A stretch of 61,120 nucleotides of DNA from Paludibacter sp. (GCA_024710005.1 JANJVQ010000027.1:1-61120), one strand, 5' to 3'. Positions 27,394 through 37,733 are shown, counted from the stretch's first letter. The notes: generated from the sequence alone by a model not told the origin. Program-made: numbers and translations.

Positions 27394-27459
27394 GGATTAA
27401 GCATGTTTTTATCAAATTTATATCTCAATCTGCAAATCAGTATAGTTGTTTAATCTACC

Positions 27460-28755
27460 TCATGTAAATAATTTATTTTTCAGAATCATCTTACGGTAAA
27501 CAAAAATCATGACTGCAAAATACAAAAAATTATATATTAAATGTGCCAAAGGTACACTTTTAAGCTCCAAACCAACAGAAATAAATACAACCGACAAAAT
27601 TAAATAGAATAATCCGAATACAACTTCAAGAATTATATAGTGTTTTGTCATTGCTTTAGCTACCAAAATAACAGTAAGTATCATCTTTGCAACCCAAAAA
27701 AAATCACCCGACAATTGCAGCAAAAATATATCTTTCATTGCGGCAAAAGAGTCGGTAAAAAGAATTTGAATAATTGTTGACTTAAATATATAAAGGAGCA
27801 ATGTGATGACAAAGGTTGCTGTTAAAACAAGTTTCATACCTGTCAAAACTTCTTTTTGTAACTCTGTTTTATCCGATATTTCGGAAAAACGCGGCAAGAA
27901 ATAAGTTGTTATTGCTGTGCCCATAATCGCTAAAACAAAACCTGAAACCCGGGTCATTCCCTCCCAGACTCCTGCTGTATCAACCGACACCTCTGTAATC
28001 AGGGCAGAACGGATAACAATATTTATCAACGGCCAGATCAATCCGGTTATCGCCATAAGTGAATAAGCGAATAAAGCTATCCAGCTTTTTTTGGAGAAAG
28101 AAATACGAATATCTTTTATCGAAAATAAATGATACCGTCTAATCACACGGATTGTTATCAGAATTACGACAGACTGGTATGTCGCCAAAGCAAGTAAAGC
28201 CCCGTAGACCCTGAAGAAGTATACAAGTATGAGTGTAAAAATAAAGCCGGTAAAAGAAGAGATTAAATTAATGAAAATATATTTGTTATACAATTTCTTG
28301 CCATTGATAATAGAAAGCAGTAATGAATTGAAAGAATATAGAAAAAGCGTAAATGCAGTGACGTATATAACCGACAAATAGGTTAAGTCGGAAAAAAGCA
28401 GCAAACAAATTGATTTGGCAAAAAGCAACAATACTATCGTTGAAAGAAAAGAAAAAAACAAGGTAATGGAAAATGAGGCACTGATATACGCATTATAGGA
28501 TTCATTATTCCCCTTATGTTCAGAAACATACCTGACTGTTCCGTTTGTAATGCCACCAGTTGAGGTCGTCGTCAGTATGGTTATCAAATTTGTAAACTGT
28601 CCAACCAAAGCAACCCCGCCAGGACCAATCAAAACTGCAACCACCTTTGTTGTAACAAGATTAATCCCAATCTTAATTAAATTGGCAATTGCAGTCAGAC
28701 TCAGCACTTTTACCAGATCCCCTTTGACTTTTTGTTTTAGTTTTGCTAACAACAC
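27460..28755 (-). CDS. Wzx-type O-antigen flippase
   Basis: A 431-residue polysaccharide translocase with 12 or so spans. VLIGPGGVALVGQFTNLITILTTTSTGGITNGTVRYVSEH is a typical N-terminal segment of Bacteroidota WzxE-like flippases. It moves lipid-linked repeat units across the inner membrane. It is 14 bp downstream of the Wzz-like gene. Confidence 0.88.
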   Translation of the reverse strand: MLLAKLKQKVKGDLVKVLSLTAIANLIKIGINLVTTKVVAVLIGPGGVALVGQFTNLITILTTTSTGGITNGTVRYVSEHKGNNESYNAYISASFSITLFFSFLSTIVLLLFAKSICLLLFSDLTYLSVIYVTAFTLFLYSFNSLLLSIINGKKLYNKYIFINLISSFTGFIFTLILVYFFRVYGALLALATYQSVVILITIRVIRRYHLFSIKDIRISFSKKSWIALFAYSLMAITGLIWPLINIVIRSALITEVSVDTAGVWEGMTRVSGFVLAIMGTAITTYFLPRFSEISDKTELQKEVLTGMKLVLTATFVITLLLYIFKSTIIQILFTDSFAAMKDIFLLQLSGDFFWVAKMILTVILVAKAMTKHYIILEVVFGLFYLILSVVFISVGLELKSVPLAHLIYNFLYFAVMIFVYRKMILKNKLFT

Positions 28756-28769
28756 AGCATATCAGGAAT

Positions 28770-29840
28770 TTACAACATCTTTTTTAAATAAAAAACACCG
28801 AACAGATACAGTACGATTAGTAACCCACCCGACATTCCCCCAATCACAAGACCTTTCATTTTTCCCCATTTTACTACTTTTAGGGGATATATTGGCTTGT
28901 CAATTATCTGAACAATAGGCGTTTCTCTCGCCATATCCAACTTCAGGGTCTCAAGATTCTTTAAAACTTCAGCATAAACAGCCCCATATAACTGAACATT
29001 ATATTCCTCCTTAAGTCTTGGCACTACTGCCAGTTGCGATGCAGTATTGATGTTAATCTGTGAAATCCCTGCACTTCTGTAAAGTGCTGATTCGTAAAGC
29101 ATTTTAATCGAGTCAGCCGTATGCTGCATTTTATCGATATTCATTTTGCTTTGCGCTGTTCGGGTTTCTTTATAAAACTCATAGGTCTGATCCATTAAAT
29201 TATCAACAAAAAGTTTTGAAAACTCTTCATTTTTGGTTGTCAAATTCACATAAACGATGTTTATTTTTTTATTTTTCCGGTAAACATCTAATTTCTTTTT
29301 CCCCGAAATACTCTTAACAATCTCATATAAAACACTATCCTGTGTTCTTGTAAATGTGTTTCTATCCTGATTTACAGGATATTTAAGTTCTCTCAGTTCC
29401 TTATTCTTAGCTTTCTGCCATTTTTCAGAGAAATTACTAAATTTTATATAGGCATCAATCAGGGTAACCTTTTCTCCTTCAAACTCAACAGGAGTGAGCA
29501 AGGTCTTTTCAATGGCATATCGTGATTTGATAATTTCTATCAGATTATCTCCTGTAAAAGCATCACCTCCTCCTGCACCCAGCAAACCGGTGATTCCAAA
29601 AGATGAAGCCAGGGTTGCCAGACCTCCACCACTGCTTTTTTCATTCAGTGCAAATGATAAATGGGCTGTGTATTTGGGTTTGATAATAAATGAAGCTGTA
29701 AATCCCAATAAAGCTCCCCCAAGACCGAATATAACAATAATTACCCATCTGGACCACAAAAAACGCCATAAACTTTTAACGAATTGTATAATCTCAGACA
29801 ATGTTATATCACTACCTGAAGATTTGTTGATTTCATCCAT
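28770..29840 (-). CDS. Wzz-type chain-length determinant without kinase domain
   Basis: 356 residues with two membrane spans (about 34-54 and 330-350) around a periplasmic coiled-coil domain. LSFALNEKSSGGGLATLASSFGITGLLGAGGG is a Wzz-like region. The last span is followed by only a few residues, so no cytoplasmic tyrosine-kinase domain is attached, in contrast to the 814-residue protein upstream in the locus. It controls chain length or bridges to the SLBB export protein next to it. Confidence 0.85.
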   Translation of the reverse strand: MDEINKSSGSDITLSEIIQFVKSLWRFLWSRWVIIVIFGLGGALLGFTASFIIKPKYTAHLSFALNEKSSGGGLATLASSFGITGLLGAGGGDAFTGDNLIEIIKSRYAIEKTLLTPVEFEGEKVTLIDAYIKFSNFSEKWQKAKNKELRELKYPVNQDRNTFTRTQDSVLYEIVKSISGKKKLDVYRKNKKINIVYVNLTTKNEEFSKLFVDNLMDQTYEFYKETRTAQSKMNIDKMQHTADSIKMLYESALYRSAGISQININTASQLAVVPRLKEEYNVQLYGAVYAEVLKNLETLKLDMARETPIVQIIDKPIYPLKVVKWGKMKGLVIGGMSGGLLIVLYLFGVFYLKKML

Positions 29841-29871
29841 ATTTGATTTGCTTTAAATGCTTATTCTTTCT

Positions 29872-32385
29872 CTACTTCAACATCGTGTAAATCAATGCCG
29901 TCATCGATGCCAGCGAGCTGGTCATGGTAATCACTTCGGCAGGATTCATCTTGTTTGTTAACTCAACCGGTTTTTTGGGTACAACTACAATTGAACCTGA
30001 TACAACTCTTGGATACACCCTGATTCCAAGGAATGAACGGGTACCGATAACTTTACCGTTAGGATGTAAAACAAAAGCATTCTTCTTAAGTGCTTTGTTT
30101 GAAAATCCACCTGAAGCAGTAATGTAATCTTTAAAACTATTTGAACTGGTGTGTACCACAAAAGATGGATACATAACTTCGCCAATCACTTTTACTGTCT
30201 GCGATTTCTTAGGAACAAACAACACATCACCGTCCTCGACAAAAATATCTTTGTAAGTTCCTGGCTGCCTCATTATTTCGTTTAGATTCAACGAAACAAC
30301 TCCTTCTGAGTGCAACAGGTCCTCAATTTCTTTCAGATTGGCTAAACCGGATATTGTATCCAGCGCGTTTAGATCTTCCAGACTGCTAACCTGCATTTTA
30401 TTCAGCATGGCTGCATCAATATTATTGTCGGAAGAACTTTGGAGAATACGCTTCAGGTTACGACTCAGGATACTATTCATCGAGTTCTCGCTTGCACCTT
30501 TGCTTTCGTTGCGAATCAGATAAGCGCCACCAACAAAAGCAAATTTGGTGAATCCTCCTGACATTTTGACCAAATCGGATACTTTAATATTTTTATGCTC
30601 AATATTGTAGAAACCCGGATTCTTCACTTCACCTTCGATAGATGCTATTCGAATGGGTTCTATACCTTCAATCGGACGTACAATTACCATGTCGCCGTTC
30701 TCGAGCACCATATCTCCCGTTCCTTCTTCAATATTCAAATCTTTATCGAGCTTAAAACTGACATTAAATGACTTCTTGTTTCCCCCTTCCATTTTTGATG
30801 GATCTTTGATAATCCTGATTAACTGTACATTTTCTGTCGATGCCTTTTCGGTGAAACCCTTGGCCATGAAAACCAAATCCCTGACTGTCATTTTCATGGT
30901 AAGCGGATACTCTCCGGGCACAATCACTTCTCCTTCAATACTTACAGCCTGTTCTTCCATAAAATTAAGGACAGAATCCACCCTCACAGAGTCACCTTTC
31001 ATCAAGGCAATATCTTTATTCTCACCTCTTAAAACCTTACCAAGATTAAAACTGATCATCTCAGGCAAATCATTTTTGCGTGGTCTTTTGATCGTAGCCA
31101 TATTGATGAAAGCCTCATCCGTAACTCCACCAGCTTTTTCTATCAACTTTCTGACAGTCAAGTCCGGTGTGAGAGCATATCCTCCCGGTCGATAAACAGC
31201 ACCTGATAATTCAACCCTGTTATCAAAAATATTTTCAATTTTTGCAATAAAAATTGAATCACCACTTTTTACCAAACTGGTCGCAGCATAAGCCTCAGGA
31301 ATATCAACAACCGTTCTTTTTGCACCCGAATAACGGTACACCGATATCATGGAGCGGTTTGCATCCACACGGAAACCACCGGCATAATTCAGCAGGTCGT
31401 ACAATGATTCACCCTCTTTTGCTTCATAAATACCTCTTCTGTTGATTGCTCCGTCGACAATAACTTTATGCTTGTTCGGTTCAATAATTATCACGTCATT
31501 ATCCTGCAAAACAATATTGTTGCCCAGTTTGCCTGTCGTCAGGAACTGATAAAAGTCAATCTCTGCAACAGTTTTCTCATTTCTTATCACCCTGATATTA
31601 CGCATCGAACCTATTTTACCCGGTCCGCCACAAGCATACAACGCATTTATGACTGTTGCAAGCGATGGTAAAGTATACGTACCGGGGTAAGCTGCTTCTC
31701 CGGCAATATTCACTTTGATACTGCGAATATTCCCCAAACTGACACTAACCCGTGTCTCTCCTGTATTGATGCCTGAATAATATTTTGAAAGTTCATTTTT
31801 AATGCTTCTCGTGGCGTTATCAATCGATAATCCACCCACTTTAATCAAGCCTGCATTTGGGATTCGTATTCTACCCTCGGGAGTAACCTTTATTTTGTAA
31901 CTTACATCGTACAAGCCTGCAATGTCTACCAACAACTCATCATTTGTACCAATCACATAATTAGCCGGTGTGGGTAAATATAAGTTAGGCTCAAATGTAA
32001 CCTTAGATCGGTTGAAAATCTCCGAACCGAAAACTTTGAGTTTCTTTTCGTCTTCTTCTTTTATAAATTCACGGTATAAGGAGTCTTCAACAAAAAACCG
32101 CTCATCAATATAGTAGGGTTCCTGATTTTCACCCTGAGCCGCATTCATACTGTTGATATATTTTCTGAATTCGGATATCTGCTGGCTTGACACACCCTCT
32201 CCCATACCTGAAGTTCCTCTCAGACCGGGCTGCGAAAGCATCCTGCCCGGGACAGAAGATTTACTCTGAGATTCAAGTCGCTGCTCCAGCAGGTATCTTT
32301 GTTGTTGACTAAATTTGTCTGAGCTTTGAGAGAACAGACCTGTGTATGTAACTAAGAGAAACAGTAATAGTATGCTTTTCTTCAT
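29872..32385 (-). CDS. Large SLBB-domain polysaccharide export protein (Wza-like)
   Basis: 837 residues from ATG 32385 (MKKSILLLFLLVTYTGLFSQ), a clean signal peptide. It has a Poly_export (PES) domain at about 130-215 (YVIGTNDELLVDIAGLYDVS...), then several SLBB repeats (VNIAGEAAYPGTY, VDGAINRRGIYEA, VELSGAVYRPGGYAL, VSIEGEVIVPGEYPL, ASIEGEVKNPGFYNI, VKVIGEVMYPSFVV). A hydrophobic stretch near the C-terminus may be an outer-membrane anchor. At least six SLBB units make it much longer than Wza. It forms the outer-membrane export channel of the downstream block. Confidence 0.92.
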   Translation of the reverse strand: MKKSILLLFLLVTYTGLFSQSSDKFSQQQRYLLEQRLESQSKSSVPGRMLSQPGLRGTSGMGEGVSSQQISEFRKYINSMNAAQGENQEPYYIDERFFVEDSLYREFIKEEDEKKLKVFGSEIFNRSKVTFEPNLYLPTPANYVIGTNDELLVDIAGLYDVSYKIKVTPEGRIRIPNAGLIKVGGLSIDNATRSIKNELSKYYSGINTGETRVSVSLGNIRSIKVNIAGEAAYPGTYTLPSLATVINALYACGGPGKIGSMRNIRVIRNEKTVAEIDFYQFLTTGKLGNNIVLQDNDVIIIEPNKHKVIVDGAINRRGIYEAKEGESLYDLLNYAGGFRVDANRSMISVYRYSGAKRTVVDIPEAYAATSLVKSGDSIFIAKIENIFDNRVELSGAVYRPGGYALTPDLTVRKLIEKAGGVTDEAFINMATIKRPRKNDLPEMISFNLGKVLRGENKDIALMKGDSVRVDSVLNFMEEQAVSIEGEVIVPGEYPLTMKMTVRDLVFMAKGFTEKASTENVQLIRIIKDPSKMEGGNKKSFNVSFKLDKDLNIEEGTGDMVLENGDMVIVRPIEGIEPIRIASIEGEVKNPGFYNIEHKNIKVSDLVKMSGGFTKFAFVGGAYLIRNESKGASENSMNSILSRNLKRILQSSSDNNIDAAMLNKMQVSSLEDLNALDTISGLANLKEIEDLLHSEGVVSLNLNEIMRQPGTYKDIFVEDGDVLFVPKKSQTVKVIGEVMYPSFVVHTSSNSFKDYITASGGFSNKALKKNAFVLHPNGKVIGTRSFLGIRVYPRVVSGSIVVVPKKPVELTNKMNPAEVITMTSSLASMTALIYTMLK

Positions 32386-32445
32386 AAATGATATTTTTTT
32401 CACTGACCTTTCTTAACAACCTAATTCAGGGCAGAATTCATGCGA

Positions 32446-32477
32446 CAAAAGTACTAAAAAAGTACAACTATAACAAC
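32446..32477 (-). promoter_or_regulatory. Probable promoter of the downstream polysaccharide block
   Basis: TACTTTTG on the minus strand (32453-32446) matches the -7 consensus. GTTG (32477-32474) lies at a 20-bp spacing, a weak -33 match. The leader to the SLBB gene start would be about 55 nt. Confidence 0.5.
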
Positions 32478-32555
32478 GAAAAAAAATGCGCGATAGTATA
32501 TGCGCCCGGAGGAAAAATAAATAAAAGTAATTTTATAAATTTGCAACAAAAAAAA

Positions 32556-33074
32556 ATGGGTACAGAATTTTTTCCTTTGGTTGATGAAAATGGTAGCATC
32601 ACAGGCAAAGCCAGTCGCGAAATCTGCCATAACAAGAGTTTTTTATTACATCCTGTAGTTCACCTCCATGTCATAAACTCCCTTGGTGAACTCTACCTTC
32701 AAAAGAGAGCGGACAATAAAGACGTACAACCGGGAAAATGGGATACCGCTGTCGGAGGACATGTTGATTATGGTGAAACCATTCCGGAGGCTCTAATCCG
32801 GGAGGCTGGCGAAGAGCTGGGCATCAACCGGTTTTCTCCGGTTTTCATGGTTCGGTACAAATTTACATCTGAGGTAGAGTCAGAACTGGTACACAGTTAT
32901 TATGCTGTATATGACGAAGAAGTCATTCCTGATCCTGTCGAAATTTCTGAAGGTAAATTCTGGACTGCATCAGAAATCTTTGCTAAAATGGGAAAAGGTA
33001 TCTTTACTCCTAACTTCGAGTACGAATTCAATTATCTTGTCAGCAACAAACTGTTACCTATTAAAGGAATTTAA
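32556..33074 (+). CDS. Nudix hydrolase
   Basis: 172 residues from ATG 32556 (MGTEFFPLVDENGSITGKASR). The frame is open to 32388, but the extra part overlaps the divergent promoter and SLBB gene. A complete Nudix box GX5EX7REUXEEXGU lies at residues about 71-93 (GGHVDYGETIPEALIREAGE). It resembles the isopentenyl-diphosphate-isomerase-like or YfcD-type Nudix group by its N-terminal layout (PLVDENG...KSFLLHPVVHLHV). Substrate unknown. It sits as a single plus-strand gene splitting the polysaccharide locus. Confidence 0.9.
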   Translation: MGTEFFPLVDENGSITGKASREICHNKSFLLHPVVHLHVINSLGELYLQKRADNKDVQPGKWDTAVGGHVDYGETIPEALIREAGEELGINRFSPVFMVRYKFTSEVESELVHSYYAVYDEEVIPDPVEISEGKFWTASEIFAKMGKGIFTPNFEYEFNYLVSNKLLPIKGI

Positions 33075-33091
33075 CCGGAGAAAACAGGTCA

Positions 33092-34426
33092 TTAACCTAT
33101 GGTTTCATACCTGAATCCCAGTTCTTTCATTTCTCTCTTATCGTAAATATTTCTGCCGTCCAGCACCAATGGATTACGCATACTTTTATGTACCACACCC
33201 CAACCGGGCAGTCTGAACACTTTCCATTCTGTTACAACCAGCAAAGCATCAGCTTCAAATGTGGCATCATAAAGGTCTTTTGCGTAATATACGTTCGAAA
33301 GAGCTAAGTCTGGCATTAATCTCTTCATTGCTTTTTCAGCTTCCGGCATGGCAACCGGATCAAAAACCCGTATTTTTGTTCCTGCCCTGAGCAGTTTTTC
33401 TATCAGCACTAATGACGGAGCTTCGCGCATATCGTCGGTATTGGGTTTATAACTCAATCCCCATATTGCAACTGTTTTATGGTCCAGGCCTTCAGGAAAA
33501 TACTTGCAAAGCTTTTGATACAGCACTTCTTTTTGCCGGATATTTACCTCATCCACAGCACGTAACACCTGCAAATCATAGCCCTTCGATTTGCCGGTCT
33601 GAATCAGCGCTTTCACATCCTTGGGAAAACAGGAACCGCCATAACCACATCCGGGATATAAAAACTTACTCCCGATACGTACATCCGTTCCGATGCCTTT
33701 TCTTACCATTCCGACATCCGCCCCCAGCAACTCGCAAAGATTCGCGATGTCGTTCATAAAACTGATGCGGGTAGCCAGCATGGCATTGGCTGCATATTTT
33801 GTCATTTCCGCAGAAGGTATGTCCATGAAAATAACCCTGAAATTATTCAGCAGGAATGGACGATAAAGGCGCGTCATGAGTTCGCGTGCTTTTTCACCTT
33901 CCACTCCGACCACAACCCTGTCGGGACTCATAAAGTCACTGATTGCATCTCCTTCCTTCAGAAATTCAGGATTGGATGCCACATCGAACGGGATATCAAC
34001 ACCTCTTTTCTCCAGTTCTTCCCGGATGGTTTGTTTAACAAGGGCGGCCGTCCCAACGGGAACTGTACTTTTTGTTACCAGTAAAACATACTGCTTCATG
34101 TGACGACCGACAGCACGCGCTACTTCAATCACATATTTCAGGTCAGCACTACCATCCTCATCAGGAGGTGTTCCTACGGCACTAAAAACCACCTCGACTT
34201 CATCAAGCACATCAGTAAGTTTCGTGGTAAAGTGTAAACGGCCGGCCTCAGAGTTTCTCAGTACCAGATCCTCCAGTCCTGGTTCGTATATAGGAATAAT
34301 GCCTTTTTGTAATTTTTCGATTTTTTCAGCATCCACATCCACACAAGTCACGTTCACGCCCATTTCGGCAAAACATGCTCCTGAAACCAATCCCACGTAT
34401 CCTGTTCCAACTATCGCTATTTTCAT
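33092..34426 (-). CDS. UDP-glucose/GDP-mannose dehydrogenase family protein
   Basis: A 444-residue NAD-dependent sugar 6-dehydrogenase. It has the N-terminal Rossmann motif GTGYVGLVSGACFAE, and VGTPPDEDGSADL. The catalytic Cys is near residue 265 in GCGYGGSCFPKD, and the C-terminal NAD/UDP domain has AIWGLSYKPNTDDMREAPS. It is most likely a UDP-glucose 6-dehydrogenase giving UDP-glucuronate for the polysaccharide. It is the last gene of the upstream block, about 40 bp after the kinase. Confidence 0.92.
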   Translation of the reverse strand: MKIAIVGTGYVGLVSGACFAEMGVNVTCVDVDAEKIEKLQKGIIPIYEPGLEDLVLRNSEAGRLHFTTKLTDVLDEVEVVFSAVGTPPDEDGSADLKYVIEVARAVGRHMKQYVLLVTKSTVPVGTAALVKQTIREELEKRGVDIPFDVASNPEFLKEGDAISDFMSPDRVVVGVEGEKARELMTRLYRPFLLNNFRVIFMDIPSAEMTKYAANAMLATRISFMNDIANLCELLGADVGMVRKGIGTDVRIGSKFLYPGCGYGGSCFPKDVKALIQTGKSKGYDLQVLRAVDEVNIRQKEVLYQKLCKYFPEGLDHKTVAIWGLSYKPNTDDMREAPSLVLIEKLLRAGTKIRVFDPVAMPEAEKAMKRLMPDLALSNVYYAKDLYDATFEADALLVVTEWKVFRLPGWGVVHKSMRNPLVLDGRNIYDKREMKELGFRYETIG

Positions 34427-34465
34427 CTGATTATAATTCTCTTTTTCTATTCTACAAAATCTAAC

Positions 34466-36910
34466 TTAAATATCTTTTGCATCATCCTGATAATACTGAT
34501 AATAAGAATCAGAATCTTTACTTTTGCCTTTCCCCGAAGTGTAACCATATCCGTAACCGTATCCATAACCATAGGCGCCCACTCCATAACTCTTGCTTTT
34601 ACCATAAGCGTATTTTCTCGAATAGTATTGAGAATAACTACCTGAATCGACTTCCACATCATTGAGCACCGAGTAGAAATGAGTAACATCATCGGCTTTA
34701 AGCTGATTGGACAGATTGCGCAAGAACAACTTGTTTGTCTTATTACTCCTGATTACAAACAGGTTAATATCAGACATTGACGCAAAAGAGTAAGCATCGG
34801 CTACAACACCAATCGGACTGGTATCCACGATAATAAACTCATATCTTTTCCTCAGTTCATCAAACATTTCAACCAAATTATCCGAACGAATCAGCTCACC
34901 CGCATTGGGGGGAACCGTTCCCGCTGTAATAAAATCAAACGCTGCTCCCGGAGGTCTGACAATGATTTCATCAAGGGTACATTGGTTAGCGAGGTAATTT
35001 GAAACACCTAAATTATTCTCACAACCAATTCGTTTATAGACACTTGGTTTACGAATATCCATGTCGACCAGCAGTGTTTTCGGACTTGCCATTGCATAAA
35101 TACAAGCCATGTTGATACAGAAATAAGTTTTTCCATCGCCCGACTCCGAGGATGTAACCATAATCGTAATGTCAGACTTTCTTTTTGCTAAAAACTCAAC
35201 CCGCGTTCTGATTATGCGGAACATTTCTGTAAACGAAGATCTTGGATAATCTGAAACAATATAGGGGCTTTGAGAATTGGTATGCCGAACCAATCCTATC
35301 AATGGGAAAACACAATATTTATCCACATCTTTAGTTGTTCTGACTGCGTTATTCATTAACTCCTTCAACACCACATAACCAGCCGGCAACAAAACACCAA
35401 GCAACAGCAGAATCATGGTTGTTTTCGACTTGGCTCCCTGGTTGGTTACAGAAGTTGTTCTGGCACGATCGAGAATATTATTGTCTGGCGTATTTGAGGC
35501 CTTTAAAATCTGCGCCTCCGCCCTTTTTTGCAGGAACATGGTATAATAACTGTCGTTCATCCGGTAATTTCTTTCTATACCAATCATCTCCAGTTCTTTT
35601 TCGGGAAGATTCTGAATTTGTCTTTGTACATCTGCCAACCGGCGGTTTAAATCCTGCTTTTGCAATTCATTGGAAGTTTGCATATTCCTGACCACCTCGT
35701 TTATAGCAACCTTCACATTTTCAATATCGCGGGTATATTTGGCGTGAAACATATTTTTCTCACTCAGTTCACTTCTTTTGATGATAAGATCATTGATTTG
35801 CTGAACGAGCGACATCAACATGGGCTCATTGAGTCCCAGACTGGTTGGCGCTACAATAGTACCTTCACTGAGGTTGGTACGGATGTATTTATCCAGGTAA
35901 CTCAGGTAAGTTTCCTTTAGCCTGATTTGATTTAGTTCATTGTCATAAGCAGTAGCTTTTGTAAGCAATTCGCCCGACAAACTACCCACATCTATAATCT
36001 GATTCCGCTTTCTGAAAGAAGTAAGATTATCTTCCGATGTAGCAAGGGATTTAGACACATTTTCCAACTGTTCGTCAATAAAATTGATGGTTTTCGTTGC
36101 GGCGTCATTTTTTCTCTCTAAGTTCGATATCAGGTAAATTTCGCAAAGCTTATTAATAAAATCCACGTCTCGCTGGGGAGTTTGACTCACTAATGAGATT
36201 TCAAGTACCGATGAGCCTTCATTCACAAAACTAAGCCTCAATCTGGATGAAAACTCGTCAATCAACGATACCCTGGTTCTGAATCTGAAATAAAGTTCTT
36301 CTTCTGTGATATCTCCGTTTACATCATTCACAGTAATAAACATGAGCTGATGCTGGGTTAATTGCCCCAACCGCCCGTTGATACTGAAGCTCTTTGACAA
36401 CCTTTCATCTTCGGACGTAATTGTAAAGGTACCATCCATGCGTATGTTGATTTTAAACAACATCCCGTAGGCTTCAGGGGCAATATAATCAGGTTCAATC
36501 AGGATAGGCGACCAGTCATATAAATTTCTGGTTCTGAATCTGCCTTTGGAAATATATTCTGTCTGAAAATGGGGTAAACTGTCGACAACCCTTCCCATCA
36601 GGTCATAAGAACCAATCATAATCACCTGATTATTTACATTCCGGTAACTTTCCTGAATACCAAAACCCTGCATTAATACCTGCGCACTGTTCATCATCGA
36701 CCTGCTCTCGTCGATAATAACTGTACCGCTGGATTTAAACTCAGGAAGCCATTTTCTGTTTTGCATATATGCCAGCGACATCGTAACGGCCAGCCCGACC
36801 AGAAAAAGGTACCAGTGACTCACGAAATACATTACCCATTCCATGATGTCGAACGAGGATTCTTCTTCCTGAAAAACCTGTTTATCTATATTTTTCTTTG
36901 TTTCTTCCAT
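34466..36910 (-). CDS. Wzc-like polysaccharide tyrosine autokinase with Tyr-Gly tail
   Basis: 814 residues. It has a Wzz domain with a first span near residue 30, a large periplasmic coiled-coil region (about 260-490) and a second span near 500-520. The cytoplasmic BY-kinase domain has Walker A SSESGDGKT (about 587), Walker A' LLVDMDIRKPS and Walker B FIIVDTSPIG. The last 56 residues hold 16 tyrosines, including a run AYGYGYGYGYGY, coded by a 12-bp repeating unit at about 34551-34586. This is the autophosphorylated tail that tunes polymer export. It forms an operon with the two Wza-like genes and the dehydrogenase. Confidence 0.93.
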   Translation of the reverse strand: MEETKKNIDKQVFQEEESSFDIMEWVMYFVSHWYLFLVGLAVTMSLAYMQNRKWLPEFKSSGTVIIDESRSMMNSAQVLMQGFGIQESYRNVNNQVIMIGSYDLMGRVVDSLPHFQTEYISKGRFRTRNLYDWSPILIEPDYIAPEAYGMLFKINIRMDGTFTITSEDERLSKSFSINGRLGQLTQHQLMFITVNDVNGDITEEELYFRFRTRVSLIDEFSSRLRLSFVNEGSSVLEISLVSQTPQRDVDFINKLCEIYLISNLERKNDAATKTINFIDEQLENVSKSLATSEDNLTSFRKRNQIIDVGSLSGELLTKATAYDNELNQIRLKETYLSYLDKYIRTNLSEGTIVAPTSLGLNEPMLMSLVQQINDLIIKRSELSEKNMFHAKYTRDIENVKVAINEVVRNMQTSNELQKQDLNRRLADVQRQIQNLPEKELEMIGIERNYRMNDSYYTMFLQKRAEAQILKASNTPDNNILDRARTTSVTNQGAKSKTTMILLLLGVLLPAGYVVLKELMNNAVRTTKDVDKYCVFPLIGLVRHTNSQSPYIVSDYPRSSFTEMFRIIRTRVEFLAKRKSDITIMVTSSESGDGKTYFCINMACIYAMASPKTLLVDMDIRKPSVYKRIGCENNLGVSNYLANQCTLDEIIVRPPGAAFDFITAGTVPPNAGELIRSDNLVEMFDELRKRYEFIIVDTSPIGVVADAYSFASMSDINLFVIRSNKTNKLFLRNLSNQLKADDVTHFYSVLNDVEVDSGSYSQYYSRKYAYGKSKSYGVGAYGYGYGYGYGYTSGKGKSKDSDSYYQYYQDDAKDI
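34545..34593 (-). repeat. Short in-frame hexamer/dodecamer repeat coding (Tyr-Gly)n
   Basis: On the minus strand the unit is TAYGGW, alternating TATGGT, TATGGA, TACGGT and TACGGA. It codes five consecutive Tyr-Gly pairs plus a final Tyr. Length changes would stay in frame and alter the number of tail tyrosines. Confidence 0.7.
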
Positions 36911-36961
36911 ACCTGCTGCCTTGAAATTTCTGTCACGAAGAAATGTTTTTCTTTGAAAATT

Positions 36962-37711
36962 CTACCTGAAATAGAAAAAAACGGTGAACAACAAACTCAA
37001 CGACGATGATATTAACGTAATAAATGAACTGTAATTGTCTACTTTATAAAAACTTGCAGGATTTCGCTGCACATAAATGATGTCATTCGGATAGATATAA
37101 TAATACTTCGAATTAATGATGCTCGCCGGACGAATATCAAACTCAAGCACTTCCGTTCCATGCTCTGTTTCCCTGATGATTCTGACTTCCTTATAATCTC
37201 CGGTATAAGTAATTTCACCCGACATTGACAGGGCCTGAAACAAGGTTAGTTTATCTTTGAAAATGGGGTACACACCCGTACCAGCTTCTCCGATTACCGT
37301 AAAATTTTTATTGGCTAAGGTGAGCTTAACCGCAGCATCTGGTATTAAATCTTTAAATCTGGTTTCAATAACTTTTGCTGCTTCATTCAGTGTTAATCCG
37401 GCAACCGGTATAGTCTTCAAAAACGGCAAATCAACCGTTCCGTCGGGAAAAACCCGGTATGACACATTACTCTGTGTGCCTGAGATACTTTGATTTCCGG
37501 CTATCAATCTGGAAATCGTCTCATCAGAAGTTATCAATCTGAACAGCAATTCATCATTAATCTTTATCCTGTATTCCTCGTATGAGATTTCCTCATATAT
37601 GGGCAAATGCTTATTTTGCTCCTGCAATAAACCGACATGCCGGTAACTGTAGCAGGAACTCAACAGCAGTATGATGAGGGGAAAAATGAGGATGTATTTT
37701 TTCTGTATCAT
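36962..37711 (-). CDS. Wza-like polysaccharide export lipoprotein
   Basis: 249 residues. The lipoprotein signal ends LLLSSC near residue 20. It has a Poly_export domain (YRIKINDELLFRLITSD...VFPDGTVDLPFLKTIPVAGLTLNEA) followed by one SLBB-like unit and a C-terminal hydrophobic helix that would be the outer-membrane span. It is one of two tandem paralogs, 22 bp downstream of the other. They share the ending IIYVQR / VIYIQR, so they may be a duplication. Confidence 0.87.
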   Translation of the reverse strand: MIQKKYILIFPLIILLLSSCYSYRHVGLLQEQNKHLPIYEEISYEEYRIKINDELLFRLITSDETISRLIAGNQSISGTQSNVSYRVFPDGTVDLPFLKTIPVAGLTLNEAAKVIETRFKDLIPDAAVKLTLANKNFTVIGEAGTGVYPIFKDKLTLFQALSMSGEITYTGDYKEVRIIRETEHGTEVLEFDIRPASIINSKYYYIYPNDIIYVQRNPASFYKVDNYSSFITLISSSLSLLFTVFFYFR

Positions 37712-37733
37712 ATTCAGATTGATCTTTTACTGC

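Noticed and set aside
32388-32555. Upstream extension of the Nudix gene by 56 codons
   Set aside because: It covers the divergent promoter region and is low-complexity Lys/Asn-rich. The Nudix family N-terminus starts at 32556.
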